Made by a program: the position numbers and the translations under genes. DNA of 64,000 nt from Marivivens donghaensis (GTDB lineage Bacteria; Pseudomonadota; Alphaproteobacteria; Rhodobacterales; Rhodobacteraceae): assembly GCF_023541015.1 (NCBI RefSeq), contig NZ_JALNPR010000005.1, positions 186,001-250,000 of the forward strand, given 5' to 3'. Of the stretch, positions 49,596 through 59,521 are shown piece after piece. Under the pieces are notes generated by a model. It searched no databases. It was not told where the DNA came from and saw only the letters and a list, made by a program, of their open reading frames with translations. How positions within the stretch are numbered: position 1 is the stretch's first letter; each line of letters opens with the position of its first letter.

Positions 49596-50456
49596 ATGAA
49601 TCACCGCAACACGCCGTTAACCGCAGGTCTGTATCTGGTGGCAACACCTATCGGCTCTGCCCGCGATATCACTCTGCGATCGCTCGATATTTTGGCCTCC
49701 TGTGACCTGATCGTGGCCGAGGATACCCGAACCGCCCGTAAATTGCTCGATATCCATGGCGTGCCGCTCAACGGTCGGCGCATGATCGCCTATCATGACC
49801 ACTCTGGTGACAACTCTGTCCAAGGCATCGTAAAGCTCATCGCCGAAGGAAAATCGGTAGCCTATGTATCCGAGGCTGGAACGCCTCTCGTCGCTGACCC
49901 AGGGTTCGAACTGGGCCGCGAAGTCATCGCCCAAGGCCTAACCGTGACCGCAGCCCCCGGTGCCTCGGCCGTATTGGCAGCGCTGACTGTCTCTGGTCTG
50001 CCGACCGATCGGTTCATGTTCGCGGGGTTCCTGCCCGCCGCGCGCGCCCAACGCCAAACCGAAATCGCCGCGTTGCGGGACATGCCGTTAACCATGATTT
50101 TTTATGAGAGTCCGAAACGGATTCAAGAAATGTTAGAAGATTTGAGGGAGATTCTGGGGGGATCGCGGGATGTCGCGGTCTGTCGGGAACTGACCAAAAA
50201 GTTTGAAGAAGTGACGCGCGGCACGCTGGATGAGGTGATCGACGTCTACGATGGGCGCAGCGTCAAAGGTGAATTGGTGGTTCTGGTCGGACGGGCTGGT
50301 GCCACCGATGTTGAAGAGATGGATGTGGAAACGGCTTTGCGTCAGGCAATGGAAACCATGCGCGTTAAAGATGCCGCTACAGCGGTGGCGGGCGCGCTGG
50401 GCCTACCGAAACGGCAGGTTTACCAAATTGCGCTGGGCCTTTCGAAGGAGGACTAA
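49596..50456 (+). CDS. rsmI: 16S rRNA (cytidine(1402)-2'-O)-methyltransferase
   Basis: Methylates the ribose of C1402 in the ribosomal P site using SAM. The 286 residues have LYLVATPIGSARDITLRSL, VAEDTRTARKLLDIHGV and SEAGTPLVADPGFELGREV, then PTDRFMFAGFLPA and FYESPKRI, all RsmI signatures. First gene of an operon with yraN and gshB. Confidence 0.95.
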   Translation: MNHRNTPLTAGLYLVATPIGSARDITLRSLDILASCDLIVAEDTRTARKLLDIHGVPLNGRRMIAYHDHSGDNSVQGIVKLIAEGKSVAYVSEAGTPLVADPGFELGREVIAQGLTVTAAPGASAVLAALTVSGLPTDRFMFAGFLPAARAQRQTEIAALRDMPLTMIFYESPKRIQEMLEDLREILGGSRDVAVCRELTKKFEEVTRGTLDEVIDVYDGRSVKGELVVLVGRAGATDVEEMDVETALRQAMETMRVKDAATAVAGALGLPKRQVYQIALGLSKED

Positions 50457-50836
50457 TGGGCGTGGCTCTGCGGAAATCGGAACGTGGTCAGCGGGCGTAT
50501 CATGCGGGCCTTGCCGCCGAAGGGATCGTCGAACGGGACTATTTGCGTCGCGGGCAGACCATTGCAGCGCGGCGGTGGCGCGGTCGGTATGGCGAAATTG
50601 ATCTGATTTGTCGTGACGGGGATCGGATCGTTTTTGTCGAGGTTAAACAGAGCAAATCCCACGATCAGGCGGTGTCGCACATCACCCGTCGGCAAATGCA
50701 ACGGATCTGCGCTAGTGCCACGGATTATGTGACAGGCGAACCCAAGGGGCAGCTGACACCAATGCGAATTGATGTGGCGTTGGTTGATGGAACTGGTGCG
50801 ATAAAGGTGATCGAGAACGCATCAATGATGTGGTAG
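50456..50836 (+). CDS. yraN: YraN family endonuclease-like protein (UPF0102)
   Basis: A 126-residue restriction-endonuclease-fold protein. GRYGEIDLICRDGDRIVFVE with the following VKQSK gives the E-x-D-x-E-x-K active-site pattern. ATG overlaps the rsmI stop by a base. The cellular role is unresolved; rsmI-yraN pairs are common in proteobacteria. Confidence 0.9.
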   Translation: MGVALRKSERGQRAYHAGLAAEGIVERDYLRRGQTIAARRWRGRYGEIDLICRDGDRIVFVEVKQSKSHDQAVSHITRRQMQRICASATDYVTGEPKGQLTPMRIDVALVDGTGAIKVIENASMMW

Positions 50837-50896
50837 CCATTGAAGGGCGGGACGGTCTGCGCCATGTATGTGTCAACAGATACGAAAGGCCCAACC

Positions 50897-51838
50897 ATGT
50901 CTCTAAAAGTTGCCATTCAAATGGACCCGATCGGTGCGATCAATATCGATGGGGACAGCACCTTCCGTCTCGCAGAAGAGGCACAGGCGCGGGGCCATTC
51001 GTTATTTTACTACACGCCTGACAAACTCGCTTGGCAAGAAGGGCGGGTAACAGCGCGTGGTTGGTCGTTGACGGTTCAACGGGTGAAGGGCGATCATTTT
51101 ACCTTGGGCGAAGAGCAAGAGGTCGATTTGTCGGACTTCGACGTGGTCTGGCTGCGTCAGGACCCTCCGTTCGATATGGGGTATATCACCACGACCCATC
51201 TTTTGGACATGATCCACCCCAAAACACTGGTCGTGAATGATCCGTTTTGGGTGCGCAATTATCCAGAGAAGCTCTTGGTCCTGCAGTTCCCAGAACTGAC
51301 ACCGCCGACCGCGATTGCGCGTGACCTGCAAACGCTACGTAATTTCCGTGAAAAGCACGGCGATATCATTCTCAAGCCGCTCTACGGGAATGGCGGCGCG
51401 GGCGTGTTCAAGCTTTCTGCTGGCGACGGCAACCTTGCGTCGCTTTGGGAAATGTTCACGGGCATCAACAATGAGCCTTTGATCGTGCAGAAATTCCTGC
51501 CGGCCGTGTCGAAGGGGGATAAGCGCGTAATCCTTGTCGATGGTGAACCTGTCGGCGCGATCAACCGCGTTCCGCAAAAAGGTGAGACACGGTCGAACAT
51601 GCATGTCGGCGGACGCGCTGAGAAGGTTGAACTGACCGACCGTGATCGCGAAATTTGCGCCGCCATCGGTCCGCTACTAAAAGAAAAGGGTCAGGTCTTT
51701 GTCGGTATCGACGTGATCGGCGATTGGTTGACCGAGATTAACGTGACCTCGCCGACGGGCATTCAAGAACTCGAGCGGTTCGATGGCGTGAATATCGCCG
51801 AGAAGGTTTGGCAGGCGATCGAGGCGCGGAGAGCCTAA
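50897..51838 (+). CDS. gshB: glutathione synthetase
   Basis: ATP-dependent ligation of gamma-glutamylcysteine and glycine. The 313 residues start [20 protein letters not shown] with AAAGG upstream; an open frame to 50840 is less likely. ATP-grasp motifs include [14 protein letters not shown] and [20 protein letters not shown]. Third gene of the rsmI operon. Confidence 0.95.
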   Translation: MSLKVAIQMDPIGAINIDGDSTFRLAEEAQARGHSLFYYTPDKLAWQEGRVTARGWSLTVQRVKGDHFTLGEEQEVDLSDFDVVWLRQDPPFDMGYITTTHLLDMIHPKTLVVNDPFWVRNYPEKLLVLQFPELTPPTAIARDLQTLRNFREKHGDIILKPLYGNGGAGVFKLSAGDGNLASLWEMFTGINNEPLIVQKFLPAVSKGDKRVILVDGEPVGAINRVPQKGETRSNMHVGGRAEKVELTDRDREICAAIGPLLKEKGQVFVGIDVIGDWLTEINVTSPTGIQELERFDGVNIAEKVWQAIEARRA

Positions 51839-51839
51839 T

Positions 51840-52748
51840 ATGTCGGTTCGACTGTGGCTTTACACGGCGATCAGCCGCCGGATCGTAAAGCCACTGTTCC
51901 GTCTATCCGACGACCCCATTCGCGACGCAGCAAAGCTGGACCGTTTGGGCGCTTTGGCGGGGCAATATGTGCCATATTCCCTTCGGTTAGAGCGCAGCCT
52001 TGGTGGGCGGTCGGCAAATTGGGTGTCGGGGCGCGGTGCCGACGGCGAACGCCTGATCCTCTATTTTCATGGCGGCGGGTATTTCGCGGGATCGGCGGAC
52101 ACACACGGCCCCATCATGGCGCGGTTGTCACACTATGCGGGCGTGCCCGTCGTCATGCCCAAATACCGACTTTCCTCTGCTGCGCCGTTCCCAGCGGCAT
52201 TCGACGACGCAATTGCCGCTTGGGATGACCTCGTGGCGCGCGGCTATGACCCCAGCAAAATCGTCATTGGCGGGGACAGCGCAGGCGGTGGGCTAGCCTT
52301 GGCTCTTTTGTCGGTGCTCTGCGAGAGAGGCGAACGCTCTGCGGGGATCTTTACCATGTCGCCTTGGACGGATTTGACCCTTTCGGGAGCGTCCGTGGCC
52401 CAAAACGCAGCGGCTGATGCGATTATTCCAGCCGATTGGATGGGCGAGGCTGCGCGTATGTATCACGCCGAAACGTCCTCCGATGATCCAAGGATTTCGC
52501 CGCTTTTCGCGAATTTCGATGCCCCGCCACCTGCGTTCTTCCAAGTCGGCAGTCCCGAAGTTCTCGCCGATGATACATATCGGATGGCAGAGGTGTTACG
52601 GGCTGCGGGCGGAGAGGTTGAGGTTCAGACATGGCACGATGCGCCGCATGTTTGGCATCTGGGTGAATATTGGGTGCCAGAGGCGCGTGCCGCCCTTCGT
52701 GATATTGCCAATTTTGTTCAGACCTCTTTCGAGAGGGCGAGCCGATAG
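51840..52748 (+). CDS. alpha/beta hydrolase of the HSL (hormone-sensitive-lipase-like) family
   Basis: A 302-residue esterase-like enzyme. The oxyanion motif HGGG is in LYFHGGGYFAGSADTH, the nucleophile Ser in GGDSAGGGLALAL, and the acidic residue and His are in SPEVLADDTYRM and WHDAPHVWHLGEYW. Follows gshB by 1 bp. Substrate unknown. Its last 31 bp overlap the convergent comM. Confidence 0.88.
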   Translation: MSVRLWLYTAISRRIVKPLFRLSDDPIRDAAKLDRLGALAGQYVPYSLRLERSLGGRSANWVSGRGADGERLILYFHGGGYFAGSADTHGPIMARLSHYAGVPVVMPKYRLSSAAPFPAAFDDAIAAWDDLVARGYDPSKIVIGGDSAGGGLALALLSVLCERGERSAGIFTMSPWTDLTLSGASVAQNAAADAIIPADWMGEAARMYHAETSSDDPRISPLFANFDAPPPAFFQVGSPEVLADDTYRMAEVLRAAGGEVEVQTWHDAPHVWHLGEYWVPEARAALRDIANFVQTSFERASR

Positions 52749-54232
52749 CTGACCGCTTCGGCGATATGCGGGTGTCGCACGGAGGACGATCCGTCAAGGT
52801 CTGCAATCGTCCGCGCAACCCTTAGGACTCGGTGGTAGCCTCGTGCCGTCAGTCCGAATTTTTCCGCCACTCGGGTTAGAAGGTCGCGCCCCTCTGCATC
52901 GGGCGTAGCGACCTCTTCGAGGATCGCGCCTTCGGCCTCAGCGTTGGTGCGTAACCCGTCAATCCCTTGATACCTTTGGGTTTGTAGGTTTCGCGCCGAT
53001 TGCACGCGTGCCGCGACACTGGCCGAACTTTCGCCCGTCGCGGGCAGGTCGAGATCGGTGAAGGATACAGGCGGTACCTCGACGCGCAGGTCGAACCGAT
53101 CCATCAGCGGGCCAGAAATTCGCGCGAGGTAATCGGCTCCGCAGGCAGGTGCCCGTGAACAGGCGCGGGCGGGATCTGACATAAACCCGCATTTGCACGG
53201 GTTGGCCGCCGCGACCAGCATGAACCGACAGGGATAGCGGATATGGGCGTTGGCACGGGCCACGACGACCTCGCCCGTCTCAATGGGCTGGCGGAGCGTT
53301 TCGAGTACTTGGCGGTTAAACTCTGGAAACTCATCCATGAACAAAACGCCATTGTGGGCGAGGCTGATTTCGCCGGGTTTCGCACCTTTCCCGCCGCCAA
53401 CAATCGCGGGCATGGAGGCCGTGTGGTGCGGTTCGCGGAATGGTCGCGTGCGGCTGATCCCACCTTCGTCCAAGAGACCAGAGAGCGAATGGATCATCGA
53501 TGTCTCTAACGCCTCGGCTGCCGTGAGGGGCGGCAGTATCCCCGGAATGCGGGCCGAGAGCATGGATTTTCCTGATCCAGGTGGGCCGAGAAGAAATAGG
53601 TGGTGCCGTCCTGCCGCAGCGATTTCCAATGCCCGCTTGGCGCGTTCCTGCCCCTTCACATCGCGCAAATCGCGGGCCGTTGGGGCGTGGCTGACCTCAC
53701 CGGGGAGGGCAGGGGGCAAAACCGCCTTGCCCGTGTAGTGACGGATCACGTCGAGCAGAGTTTTGGCCCCGAACACAGGTGTCGCGCCGACCCATGCGGC
53801 CTCTGCGGCTGATGCCGTCGGGCATAGCAGAACACGGTCCTCTTCGGCAGCGGCGAGAGCGGCGGGCAGCGTGCCGATCACAGGCACCAGCGTCCCGTCG
53901 AGCGACAATTCCCCGAGCGCGACCGTTTCTAAAGCCTTGTCTTTTGGAACGATCTCGAGCGCGGCAAGCAATGCCAGCGCGATGGGAAGGTCGAAATGCG
54001 ACCCTTCTTTCGGCATGTCGGCAGGGGACATGTTGACGGTGATTTTGCACGACGGCAGGGCGATCGACATCGCCTCTAATGCGGCGCGAATGCGTTCGCG
54101 GGCCTCTGACACGGCCTTGTCTGGCAGACCCACGATGGAAAACGACGGCAAACCCGCCATGGTGGCGCATTGCACCTCGACCATGCGGGCCTCGATCCCT
54201 TCGAACGCAACTGTGTAGGTCGATGCGACCAT
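52718..54232 (-). CDS. comM: YifB/ComM family Mg-chelatase-like AAA+ ATPase
   Basis: In naturally competent bacteria ComM is a helicase promoting branch migration during transformation. The 504 residues start MVASTYTVAFEGIEARMVEV, the conserved N-terminus, from 54232. The Lon-like N-terminal domain is followed by the AAA core with Walker A LGPPGSGKSMLSAR and Walker B NGVLFMDEFPEF, and a zinc-like CKCGFMSDPARACSRAPACG. Its start is one base after the T tract of a terminator hairpin. No competence genes are nearby. Confidence 0.93.
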   Translation of the reverse strand: MVASTYTVAFEGIEARMVEVQCATMAGLPSFSIVGLPDKAVSEARERIRAALEAMSIALPSCKITVNMSPADMPKEGSHFDLPIALALLAALEIVPKDKALETVALGELSLDGTLVPVIGTLPAALAAAEEDRVLLCPTASAAEAAWVGATPVFGAKTLLDVIRHYTGKAVLPPALPGEVSHAPTARDLRDVKGQERAKRALEIAAAGRHHLFLLGPPGSGKSMLSARIPGILPPLTAAEALETSMIHSLSGLLDEGGISRTRPFREPHHTASMPAIVGGGKGAKPGEISLAHNGVLFMDEFPEFNRQVLETLRQPIETGEVVVARANAHIRYPCRFMLVAAANPCKCGFMSDPARACSRAPACGADYLARISGPLMDRFDLRVEVPPVSFTDLDLPATGESSASVAARVQSARNLQTQRYQGIDGLRTNAEAEGAILEEVATPDAEGRDLLTRVAEKFGLTARGYHRVLRVARTIADLDGSSSVRHPHIAEAVSYRLALSKEV

Positions 54233-54233
54233 G

Positions 54234-54270
54234 AAAAACCCCGTTAACCAACTCATTCTGGTTAACGGGG
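54234..54270 (-). terminator. terminator hairpin abutting the comM start codon
   Basis: CCCCGTTAACCA (54239-54250) pairs perfectly with TGGTTAACGGGG (54259-54270), loop 8 bases; on the minus strand TTTTT follows at 54238-54234 and the comM ATG begins at 54232. It terminates the GST gene transcript, and any read-through mRNA would have the comM ribosome site inside the stem. Confidence 0.85.
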
Positions 54271-54287
54271 CAGGCGTTTAAGTTTGG

Positions 54288-54968
54288 TTAAAACGGCCAG
54301 TCTTTGCGCGGAAGGTTCATTTCATAGGGGAAGGTCTCGTGATTTTCCTTCAACGCTTCAGCCCGCCAGCGCAGGAACGCGGGATCGTTGAGGTGATTTT
54401 CCACATAGGCCTTGGCGGCGTCCGATACGGGCAGACCGTAGCCCGTGATCCGCATCGCAACAGGGGCGTAGAACACATCGGCGAGCGAATATTCACCGAA
54501 CAGCCACGGACCCTTTGCCCCATGACGTTCGCGGGCCATGGCCCAAAGGTATTCGATCCGCTCAAGGTTCTTCAGAACGGGTTCAGGAGCGACAAAGCCG
54601 TCCCACACGTGGCTGATCTGCATGTTACAGACATCGCGCAACGCGCCAAATCCCGAATGCATTTCGCAGACCAAGTTGCGGGCCAATGCGCGTGCCGCAG
54701 GATCGGTTGGCCATAGCCCCGCATCGGGGTGCCGTTCGGCCAGCGTCTCTGCCATCGATAGGCTGTCGGACAGGATATAGCCCTCGGGCGTTTTCGCGGC
54801 AGGCACGGTGCGTGCTGGGGCCAGTTCGGCCATGTCTTGGGCCAATGTGCCCGCGTACAGCCCCATCATATGTTCACGATAGGGCAGTCCGAATTTTTCA
54901 AACATAAGCCAGCCACGGAGGGACCAGCTGCTAAAAAGGCGATCGCCAATATAAAGATCATACATCAT
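54288..54968 (-). CDS. glutathione S-transferase family protein
   Basis: A 226-residue protein with an N-terminal thioredoxin-like domain (MMYDLYIGDRLFSSWSLRGW, with SSWS at the active-site position) and a helical C-terminal domain (PWLFGEYSLADVFYAPVAMR is the conserved N-capping box). Substrate unknown. It ends 17 bp before the terminator hairpin. Confidence 0.9.
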   Translation of the reverse strand: MMYDLYIGDRLFSSWSLRGWLMFEKFGLPYREHMMGLYAGTLAQDMAELAPARTVPAAKTPEGYILSDSLSMAETLAERHPDAGLWPTDPAARALARNLVCEMHSGFGALRDVCNMQISHVWDGFVAPEPVLKNLERIEYLWAMARERHGAKGPWLFGEYSLADVFYAPVAMRITGYGLPVSDAAKAYVENHLNDPAFLRWRAEALKENHETFPYEMNLPRKDWPF

Positions 54969-55026
54969 GAGTGGATGCTAAGTCGGGTCGCGTGACAACG
55001 CTATCGCTGTTTTGTGCGTGCCATCA

Positions 55027-55578
55027 TCACGGTTTGTGATTGATCCGTTCTGCTGACCACGGAGCGGTCGTGATCTCGGTCACAGAGAGGTTGTCGATCC
55101 GATGGCCGAATGCCTCGTAGGGGGTGATCGACAGGGCGCGTTGGACTTGGGTCAGGATCATCCCGAAGTGCCCCACCACGATCAGATCTGGCAGGCCGAG
55201 CGCGAGATAACCATCGATGGCTGTGCTAACCCGCGCAGCGACCGCGTTCCAGCTTTCTCCATTCGGGGGCGCAATATTACCTGGCGTTTCCCAATAGGCG
55301 CGCATCAGCGGATCATCCGAAAACGTCGCCATTTCCCAATCGCCAAAGTGAATTTCTCGCAAAGCAGCGTCATGGGGCAACCGAGGGCGATGGGCTTGGA
55401 TCGCATCCGCGGTGCTGACCGCGCGGGATAAGTCAGACGATACAACGGGCGCATCGGGCAGGTGATCCGACAGGCGGGCGATGGCATCAACATCGGACAG
55501 ATCAGCGGGCAGATCTGTCCAGCCCACCATCGCCTTCGCATGGGTGGGCCCATGCCGAACGAGCCAGAGCCGCGTCAT
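55027..55578 (-). CDS. histidine phosphatase family protein, possibly CobC
   Basis: A 183-residue phosphoglycerate-mutase-fold phosphatase. The catalytic His is in LWLVRHGPTHAKAM, and the acid and second His are in LREIHFGDWEM and LIVVGHFGMILTQVQRAL. The ATGA overlap with cobU suggests alpha-ribazole phosphatase (CobC) in cobalamin nucleotide-loop assembly. Other phosphatase roles are possible. Confidence 0.8.
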   Translation of the reverse strand: MTRLWLVRHGPTHAKAMVGWTDLPADLSDVDAIARLSDHLPDAPVVSSDLSRAVSTADAIQAHRPRLPHDAALREIHFGDWEMATFSDDPLMRAYWETPGNIAPPNGESWNAVAARVSTAIDGYLALGLPDLIVVGHFGMILTQVQRALSITPYEAFGHRIDNLSVTEITTAPWSAERINHKP

Positions 55579-56099
55579 TTCAACACCATCGGCAACCCAG
55601 CCGCCACAAACACCACATGATCCGCCGCCGCAGCGATCTGCTGGTTCATTGCGCCGTGGAGATTGCGGAACCGCCGCCCCATGCTCGTCTCTGGCACAAT
55701 GCCAAGACCCAGCTCGTTTGACACCACCACAACAGGGGCAGGGCAACGGCGGCAGGCTTCGATAAATTCGGGGATCATGGCGTCAATATCCGCCTCCCCC
55801 AGCATCAGATTCGTCAGCCAAAGCGTCGCGCAATCGATCAGAACCACGCCGCTCGCGCTCACATTATCGAGAGCCTTTGACATGTTTATTGGTTCTTCGA
55901 TGGTCGTCCAGCCATCTCCGCGCTGCACTTTGTGCTGCTCCACCTTGGCGCGCATTTCGTCGTCATAAACCTGCGAAGTCGCAATGTAGAAGCGTTCTAA
56001 GCCAGATTCAAAAATCAACTTTTCCGCGTATTTGGACTTACCCGAGGCCGCGCCACCGAACACAAGTGTTAGTTTTTGTAAGGTGAGTTGTGCAGGCAT
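55575..56099 (-). CDS. cobU: adenosylcobinamide kinase / adenosylcobinamide-phosphate guanylyltransferase
   Basis: Phosphorylates cobinamide and attaches GMP in cobalamin synthesis. The 174 residues have the P-loop LVFGGAASGKSKYAEKLI, DCATLWLTNLMLGE and VSNELGLGIVPETSMGRRFR, family signatures. Start at 56099 is the ATG before the P-loop; the longer frame overlaps the rpoH leader. Divergent from rpoH. Confidence 0.93.
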   Translation of the reverse strand: MPAQLTLQKLTLVFGGAASGKSKYAEKLIFESGLERFYIATSQVYDDEMRAKVEQHKVQRGDGWTTIEEPINMSKALDNVSASGVVLIDCATLWLTNLMLGEADIDAMIPEFIEACRRCPAPVVVVSNELGLGIVPETSMGRRFRNLHGAMNQQIAAAADHVVFVAAGLPMVLK

Positions 56100-56182
56100 C
56101 TGTGATCCATTTCGCAGTGTTGTGCGTAAGCATTGGTAACGATGACAGAAGTCACACACAACAGCTGGCGGGAGATGAGATT

Positions 56183-57061
56183 ATGGCTCTGGATACCACG
56201 TCTAACTTTAACATGACACGCCGCGCGATGAACGCGGAGCTTTTGGATGCTGAAACCGAAGCTCAACTGGCCTACGCGTGGCGCGATCACCGCGATGAAG
56301 AAGCGCTCCACCGTTTGACCACCGCCTACATGCGGTTGGCGATCTCGATGGCGGGGAAATTCCGCCGGTATGGTGCGCCAATGCCGGACCTGATCCAAGA
56401 GGCCAGCCTTGGCCTGATGAAAGCCGCTGAAAAATTTGATCCCGACCGTGGAGTTCGTTTTTCGACCTATGCTGTTTGGTGGATCAAAGCTTCGATCCAA
56501 GATTTCGTGATGCGCAACTGGTCGATGGTTCGCACAGGATCGACCAGCAGCCAGAAATCCCTGTTCTTTAACATGCGCCGCGTTCAGGCCCGTCTCGAAC
56601 GCGAAGCCACCGCCGAAGGGATCACCCTCAGCAAGGGCGATCTGCACCTCGCGATTGCGACCGAGCTTGGCGTGCCGGTGCATGACGTCGAGATGATGGA
56701 TGGCCGTCTTTCGGGATCTGACTTCTCGCTCGATGCGACGCAATCGTCCGAAGATGAGGGGCGGTCATGGGTTGATACGCTCGTCGATGACAGCGAGCAG
56801 GCGGCGGAACGGGTCGAGGCCTCGCACGATCAGGAAACCCTGCGTCAATGGCTGACGACTGCGCTGATGGCACTGAACGATCGTGAACGCTTCATCGTGC
56901 GCGAACGCAAACTGCGGGACGAGCCGCGCACGTTGGAGAGCCTCGGTGACGAACTTGGCCTGTCCAAAGAGCGTATTCGCCAGCTAGAGGCCGCGGCGTT
57001 CAACAAAATGCGCAAGAGCCTTGAAGGTCAGTCGAAGGAAGTGTTGAACTTCCTCGCATGA
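56183..57061 (+). CDS. rpoH: RNA polymerase sigma-32 factor
   Basis: Alternative sigma factor for heat shock and stress. The 292 residues have regions 2 (MPDLIQEASLGLMKAAEKFD and FSTYAVWWIKASIQDFVMRN) and 4 (LESLGDELGLSKERIRQLEA). The RpoH-box-like FFNMRRVQARLE is present. GGGAGA precedes 56183. Rhodobacteraceae often have two RpoH proteins; which one this is cannot be told. Overlaps chaN by 4 bp. Confidence 0.93.
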   Translation: MALDTTSNFNMTRRAMNAELLDAETEAQLAYAWRDHRDEEALHRLTTAYMRLAISMAGKFRRYGAPMPDLIQEASLGLMKAAEKFDPDRGVRFSTYAVWWIKASIQDFVMRNWSMVRTGSTSSQKSLFFNMRRVQARLEREATAEGITLSKGDLHLAIATELGVPVHDVEMMDGRLSGSDFSLDATQSSEDEGRSWVDTLVDDSEQAAERVEASHDQETLRQWLTTALMALNDRERFIVRERKLRDEPRTLESLGDELGLSKERIRQLEAAAFNKMRKSLEGQSKEVLNFLA

Positions 57062-57807
57062 GAACTGCCCTTGCCCTGATGTTATGGATGGCTGCGCCTG
57101 CCATGGCGCAAGACATCCATATCTTGGGCGAGGTGCATGACAATCCCCTGCATCATATCGAACAAGCCAACCAAATCGCAGCCATCGCGCCCTCTGCGAT
57201 CGTTTTCGAAATGCTGACGCCTGATCAGGCGGCAGTGGTGAACTCCAGCGATCGCCACGATCCCAACCTCGGCGCGATCATCGGGTGGGAAGAGGCGGGC
57301 TGGCCTGATTTCGCTATCTACGCGCCGATCTTTGCGGCGAGCGATGCGCCTGTTTATGGTGCGGCGCTCCCTCGGGACACAGTGATCGCGGCGATAAGAT
57401 CGTCGGCCGCTGAGGTCTTTGGCGAGGGCGCGGAACGCTATGGCCTTACCATGCTGTCCGACGATCTGCGTGCCGTGATGGAGGCCGAACAGGCACAAGC
57501 CCATTGCGATGCTCTACCCGCGGAAATGCTCCCAGGAATGGTAGAGGCGCAGCGGCTTCGTGACGCTCATTTTGCCCGTGTGACCTTAACGGCCTATGAC
57601 GAAACTGGTGGACCTGTGGTTCTGATCACGGGCAACGGACATGCCCGCATCGACCGCGCCGTGCCATCCTACATCGCCCGCGTTCGACCAGAGTTGTCGG
57701 TTCATGCGCTGGGCTTGCTGGAAGCAGCCGAGGATGACGCGCCCTTTGACACCGTGATCGTCACTGCCCCCGCAGAACGTGACGACCCATGTGCGGCGTT
57801 CCAGTGA
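57058..57807 (+). CDS. ChaN-family haem-binding lipoprotein-like protein
   Basis: A 249-residue exported protein (signal MRTALALMLWMAAPAMA). ILGEVHDNPLHHIEQ is the Tiki/ChaN motif, with the terminal GGPVVLITGNGHARIDRAVP carrying a further conserved His. No lipobox is seen, so it is probably a soluble periplasmic member. Translationally coupled to rpoH (ATGA). Confidence 0.82.
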   Translation: MRTALALMLWMAAPAMAQDIHILGEVHDNPLHHIEQANQIAAIAPSAIVFEMLTPDQAAVVNSSDRHDPNLGAIIGWEEAGWPDFAIYAPIFAASDAPVYGAALPRDTVIAAIRSSAAEVFGEGAERYGLTMLSDDLRAVMEAEQAQAHCDALPAEMLPGMVEAQRLRDAHFARVTLTAYDETGGPVVLITGNGHARIDRAVPSYIARVRPELSVHALGLLEAAEDDAPFDTVIVTAPAERDDPCAAFQ

Positions 57808-57863
57808 TTGTTCTTTTCGTTGCCGCTGGTTAGGGTTCCACCAATCGTTCAAAGGGGGCCGTG

Positions 57864-59054
57864 ATGCTGGCTGGCAAACATATCCTACTGATCATCGGCG
57901 GCGGCATTGCAGCCTTTAAGTCGCTCGATCTGATCCGGCGTCTGCGCGAACAAGGGGCAGAGGTCACGCCCGTGCTGACCAAAGCAGGGGCAGAGTTCGT
58001 GACCCCGCTCTCCGTATCTGGCCTTGCCGCTCGCAAAGTCTATCAGGATTTGTTCGATCTGACCGATGAGGCCGAGATGGGTCATATCGAATTGTCCCGC
58101 GCTGCGGACCTCGTTGTTGTGGCCCCTGCAACGGCCGACCTCTTGGCGAAAATGGCGGGCGGTCACGCCAATGATCTGGCGTCGACGCTGTTGATGGCGA
58201 CCGACAAACCTGTGCTGGTCGCCCCCTCAATGAACGTGCGGATGTGGGAACACGCCGCCACCCAGCGCAATGTCGCGACGCTCAAGGGCGATGGCATGCT
58301 GTTCGTTGGCCCGACCGAAGGCAACATGGCATGTGGCGAGTTTGGCTTTGGCCGCTTGGCTGAAGTGCCAGAGATCATCGCCGCCATTGACGCGGCTCTC
58401 TCTGACGGACCGCTCAAGGGTAAGCGTATCCTCGTGACCTCAGGCCCCACGCACGAACCCATCGACCCCGTGCGCTACATCGCCAATCGGTCGTCAGGTG
58501 CCCAAGGCACGGCTGTGGCGCGCGCATTGGCGCAATTAGGTGCAGATGTTGTATTTGTGACAGGTCCAGCCGATGTGCCGCCGCCTGCGGGCGTAAATGT
58601 CGTGAAAGTGCAAACCGCCGCGCAGATGCTAGAGGCTGTTCTGGCCGCTTTGCCCGTCGATGTGGCGGTGTTTGCGGCGGCTGTGGCGGATTGGCGGGTT
58701 GCCTCAGCCTCTGGGTCGAAGATCAAAAAAGTGAACGGCGCACTGCCCGTTTTGGAGTTCGCAGAGAACCCCGATATCCTCGCAACCGTGAGCCAGATGA
58801 CCGATGGCCGCCCGCCTTTGGTCGTTGGGTTTGCCGCTGAAACAGACGACGTGATCGCCCACGCAACGGCCAAGCGGGCCCGCAAAGGGTGCGATTGGAT
58901 CGTGGCCAATGATGTGTCTCCTGAGACGGGGATCATGGGGGGCACCGAGAACGCCGTGACGCTAATCACTGAAACTTCCGCCGAAGATTGGCCGCGCATG
59001 GGCAAGGACGCCGTTGCGCAACGGCTCGCTCAGCGGATCGCGGAGGCGCTATGA
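57864..59054 (+). CDS. coaBC: bifunctional phosphopantothenoylcysteine decarboxylase / phosphopantothenate-cysteine ligase
   Basis: Two steps of coenzyme A synthesis. The N-terminal FMN-dependent decarboxylase (CoaC) has [30 protein letters not shown] and [13 protein letters not shown]; the C-terminal ligase (CoaB) has [20 protein letters not shown] and ADWRVA. The ATG at 57864 has AAAGGGGG at good distance; a GTG at 57861 is just before. Overlaps dut by 4 bp, as in many bacteria. Confidence 0.95.
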   Translation: MLAGKHILLIIGGGIAAFKSLDLIRRLREQGAEVTPVLTKAGAEFVTPLSVSGLAARKVYQDLFDLTDEAEMGHIELSRAADLVVVAPATADLLAKMAGGHANDLASTLLMATDKPVLVAPSMNVRMWEHAATQRNVATLKGDGMLFVGPTEGNMACGEFGFGRLAEVPEIIAAIDAALSDGPLKGKRILVTSGPTHEPIDPVRYIANRSSGAQGTAVARALAQLGADVVFVTGPADVPPPAGVNVVKVQTAAQMLEAVLAALPVDVAVFAAAVADWRVASASGSKIKKVNGALPVLEFAENPDILATVSQMTDGRPPLVVGFAAETDDVIAHATAKRARKGCDWIVANDVSPETGIMGGTENAVTLITETSAEDWPRMGKDAVAQRLAQRIAEAL

Positions 59055-59521
59055 CCACCATGCCGAATATTGTGATCGAATGGCTCGACGGGGCTGATAC
59101 CGACATCGCGTTGCCATCCTACGAAACGGCGGGGGCGGCGGGTGCGGACGTGCGGGCAAACTTTGCCCCGAATGGGCGCGAAGGCGTCACCATCGAGGCG
59201 GGCGCTCGAGCGCTCATCCCCTGCGGGTTTCGGATGGAAATCCCCGCTGGCTATGAGGTGCAGGTGCGTCCACGCTCCGGCCTCGCACTCAAACACGGTA
59301 TCACATTGCCGAATACGCCGGGCACCATCGACAGCGACTATCGCGGGCCTGTTGGGGTGATCATCCTCAACGCGGGGACCGAACCATTCCACATCGCCCA
59401 CGGTGACCGCATCGCTCAGTTTGTGGTCGCACCTGTGGTTCAGGGGCAGTTCACGCTCGGCTCTGGCCTGTCCACAACGGCGCGTGGCGAAGGCGGCTTT
59501 GGCTCGACGGGGTGTAAATGA
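59051..59521 (+). CDS. dut: dUTP diphosphatase
   Basis: Hydrolyses dUTP to dUMP, keeping uracil out of DNA. The 156 residues have all five motifs, including [31 protein letters not shown] and the C-terminal [10 protein letters not shown]. It forms the coaBC-dut-thiF-like operon by 4-bp overlaps on both sides. Confidence 0.96.
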   Translation: MTTMPNIVIEWLDGADTDIALPSYETAGAAGADVRANFAPNGREGVTIEAGARALIPCGFRMEIPAGYEVQVRPRSGLALKHGITLPNTPGTIDSDYRGPVGVIILNAGTEPFHIAHGDRIAQFVVAPVVQGQFTLGSGLSTTARGEGGFGSTGCK

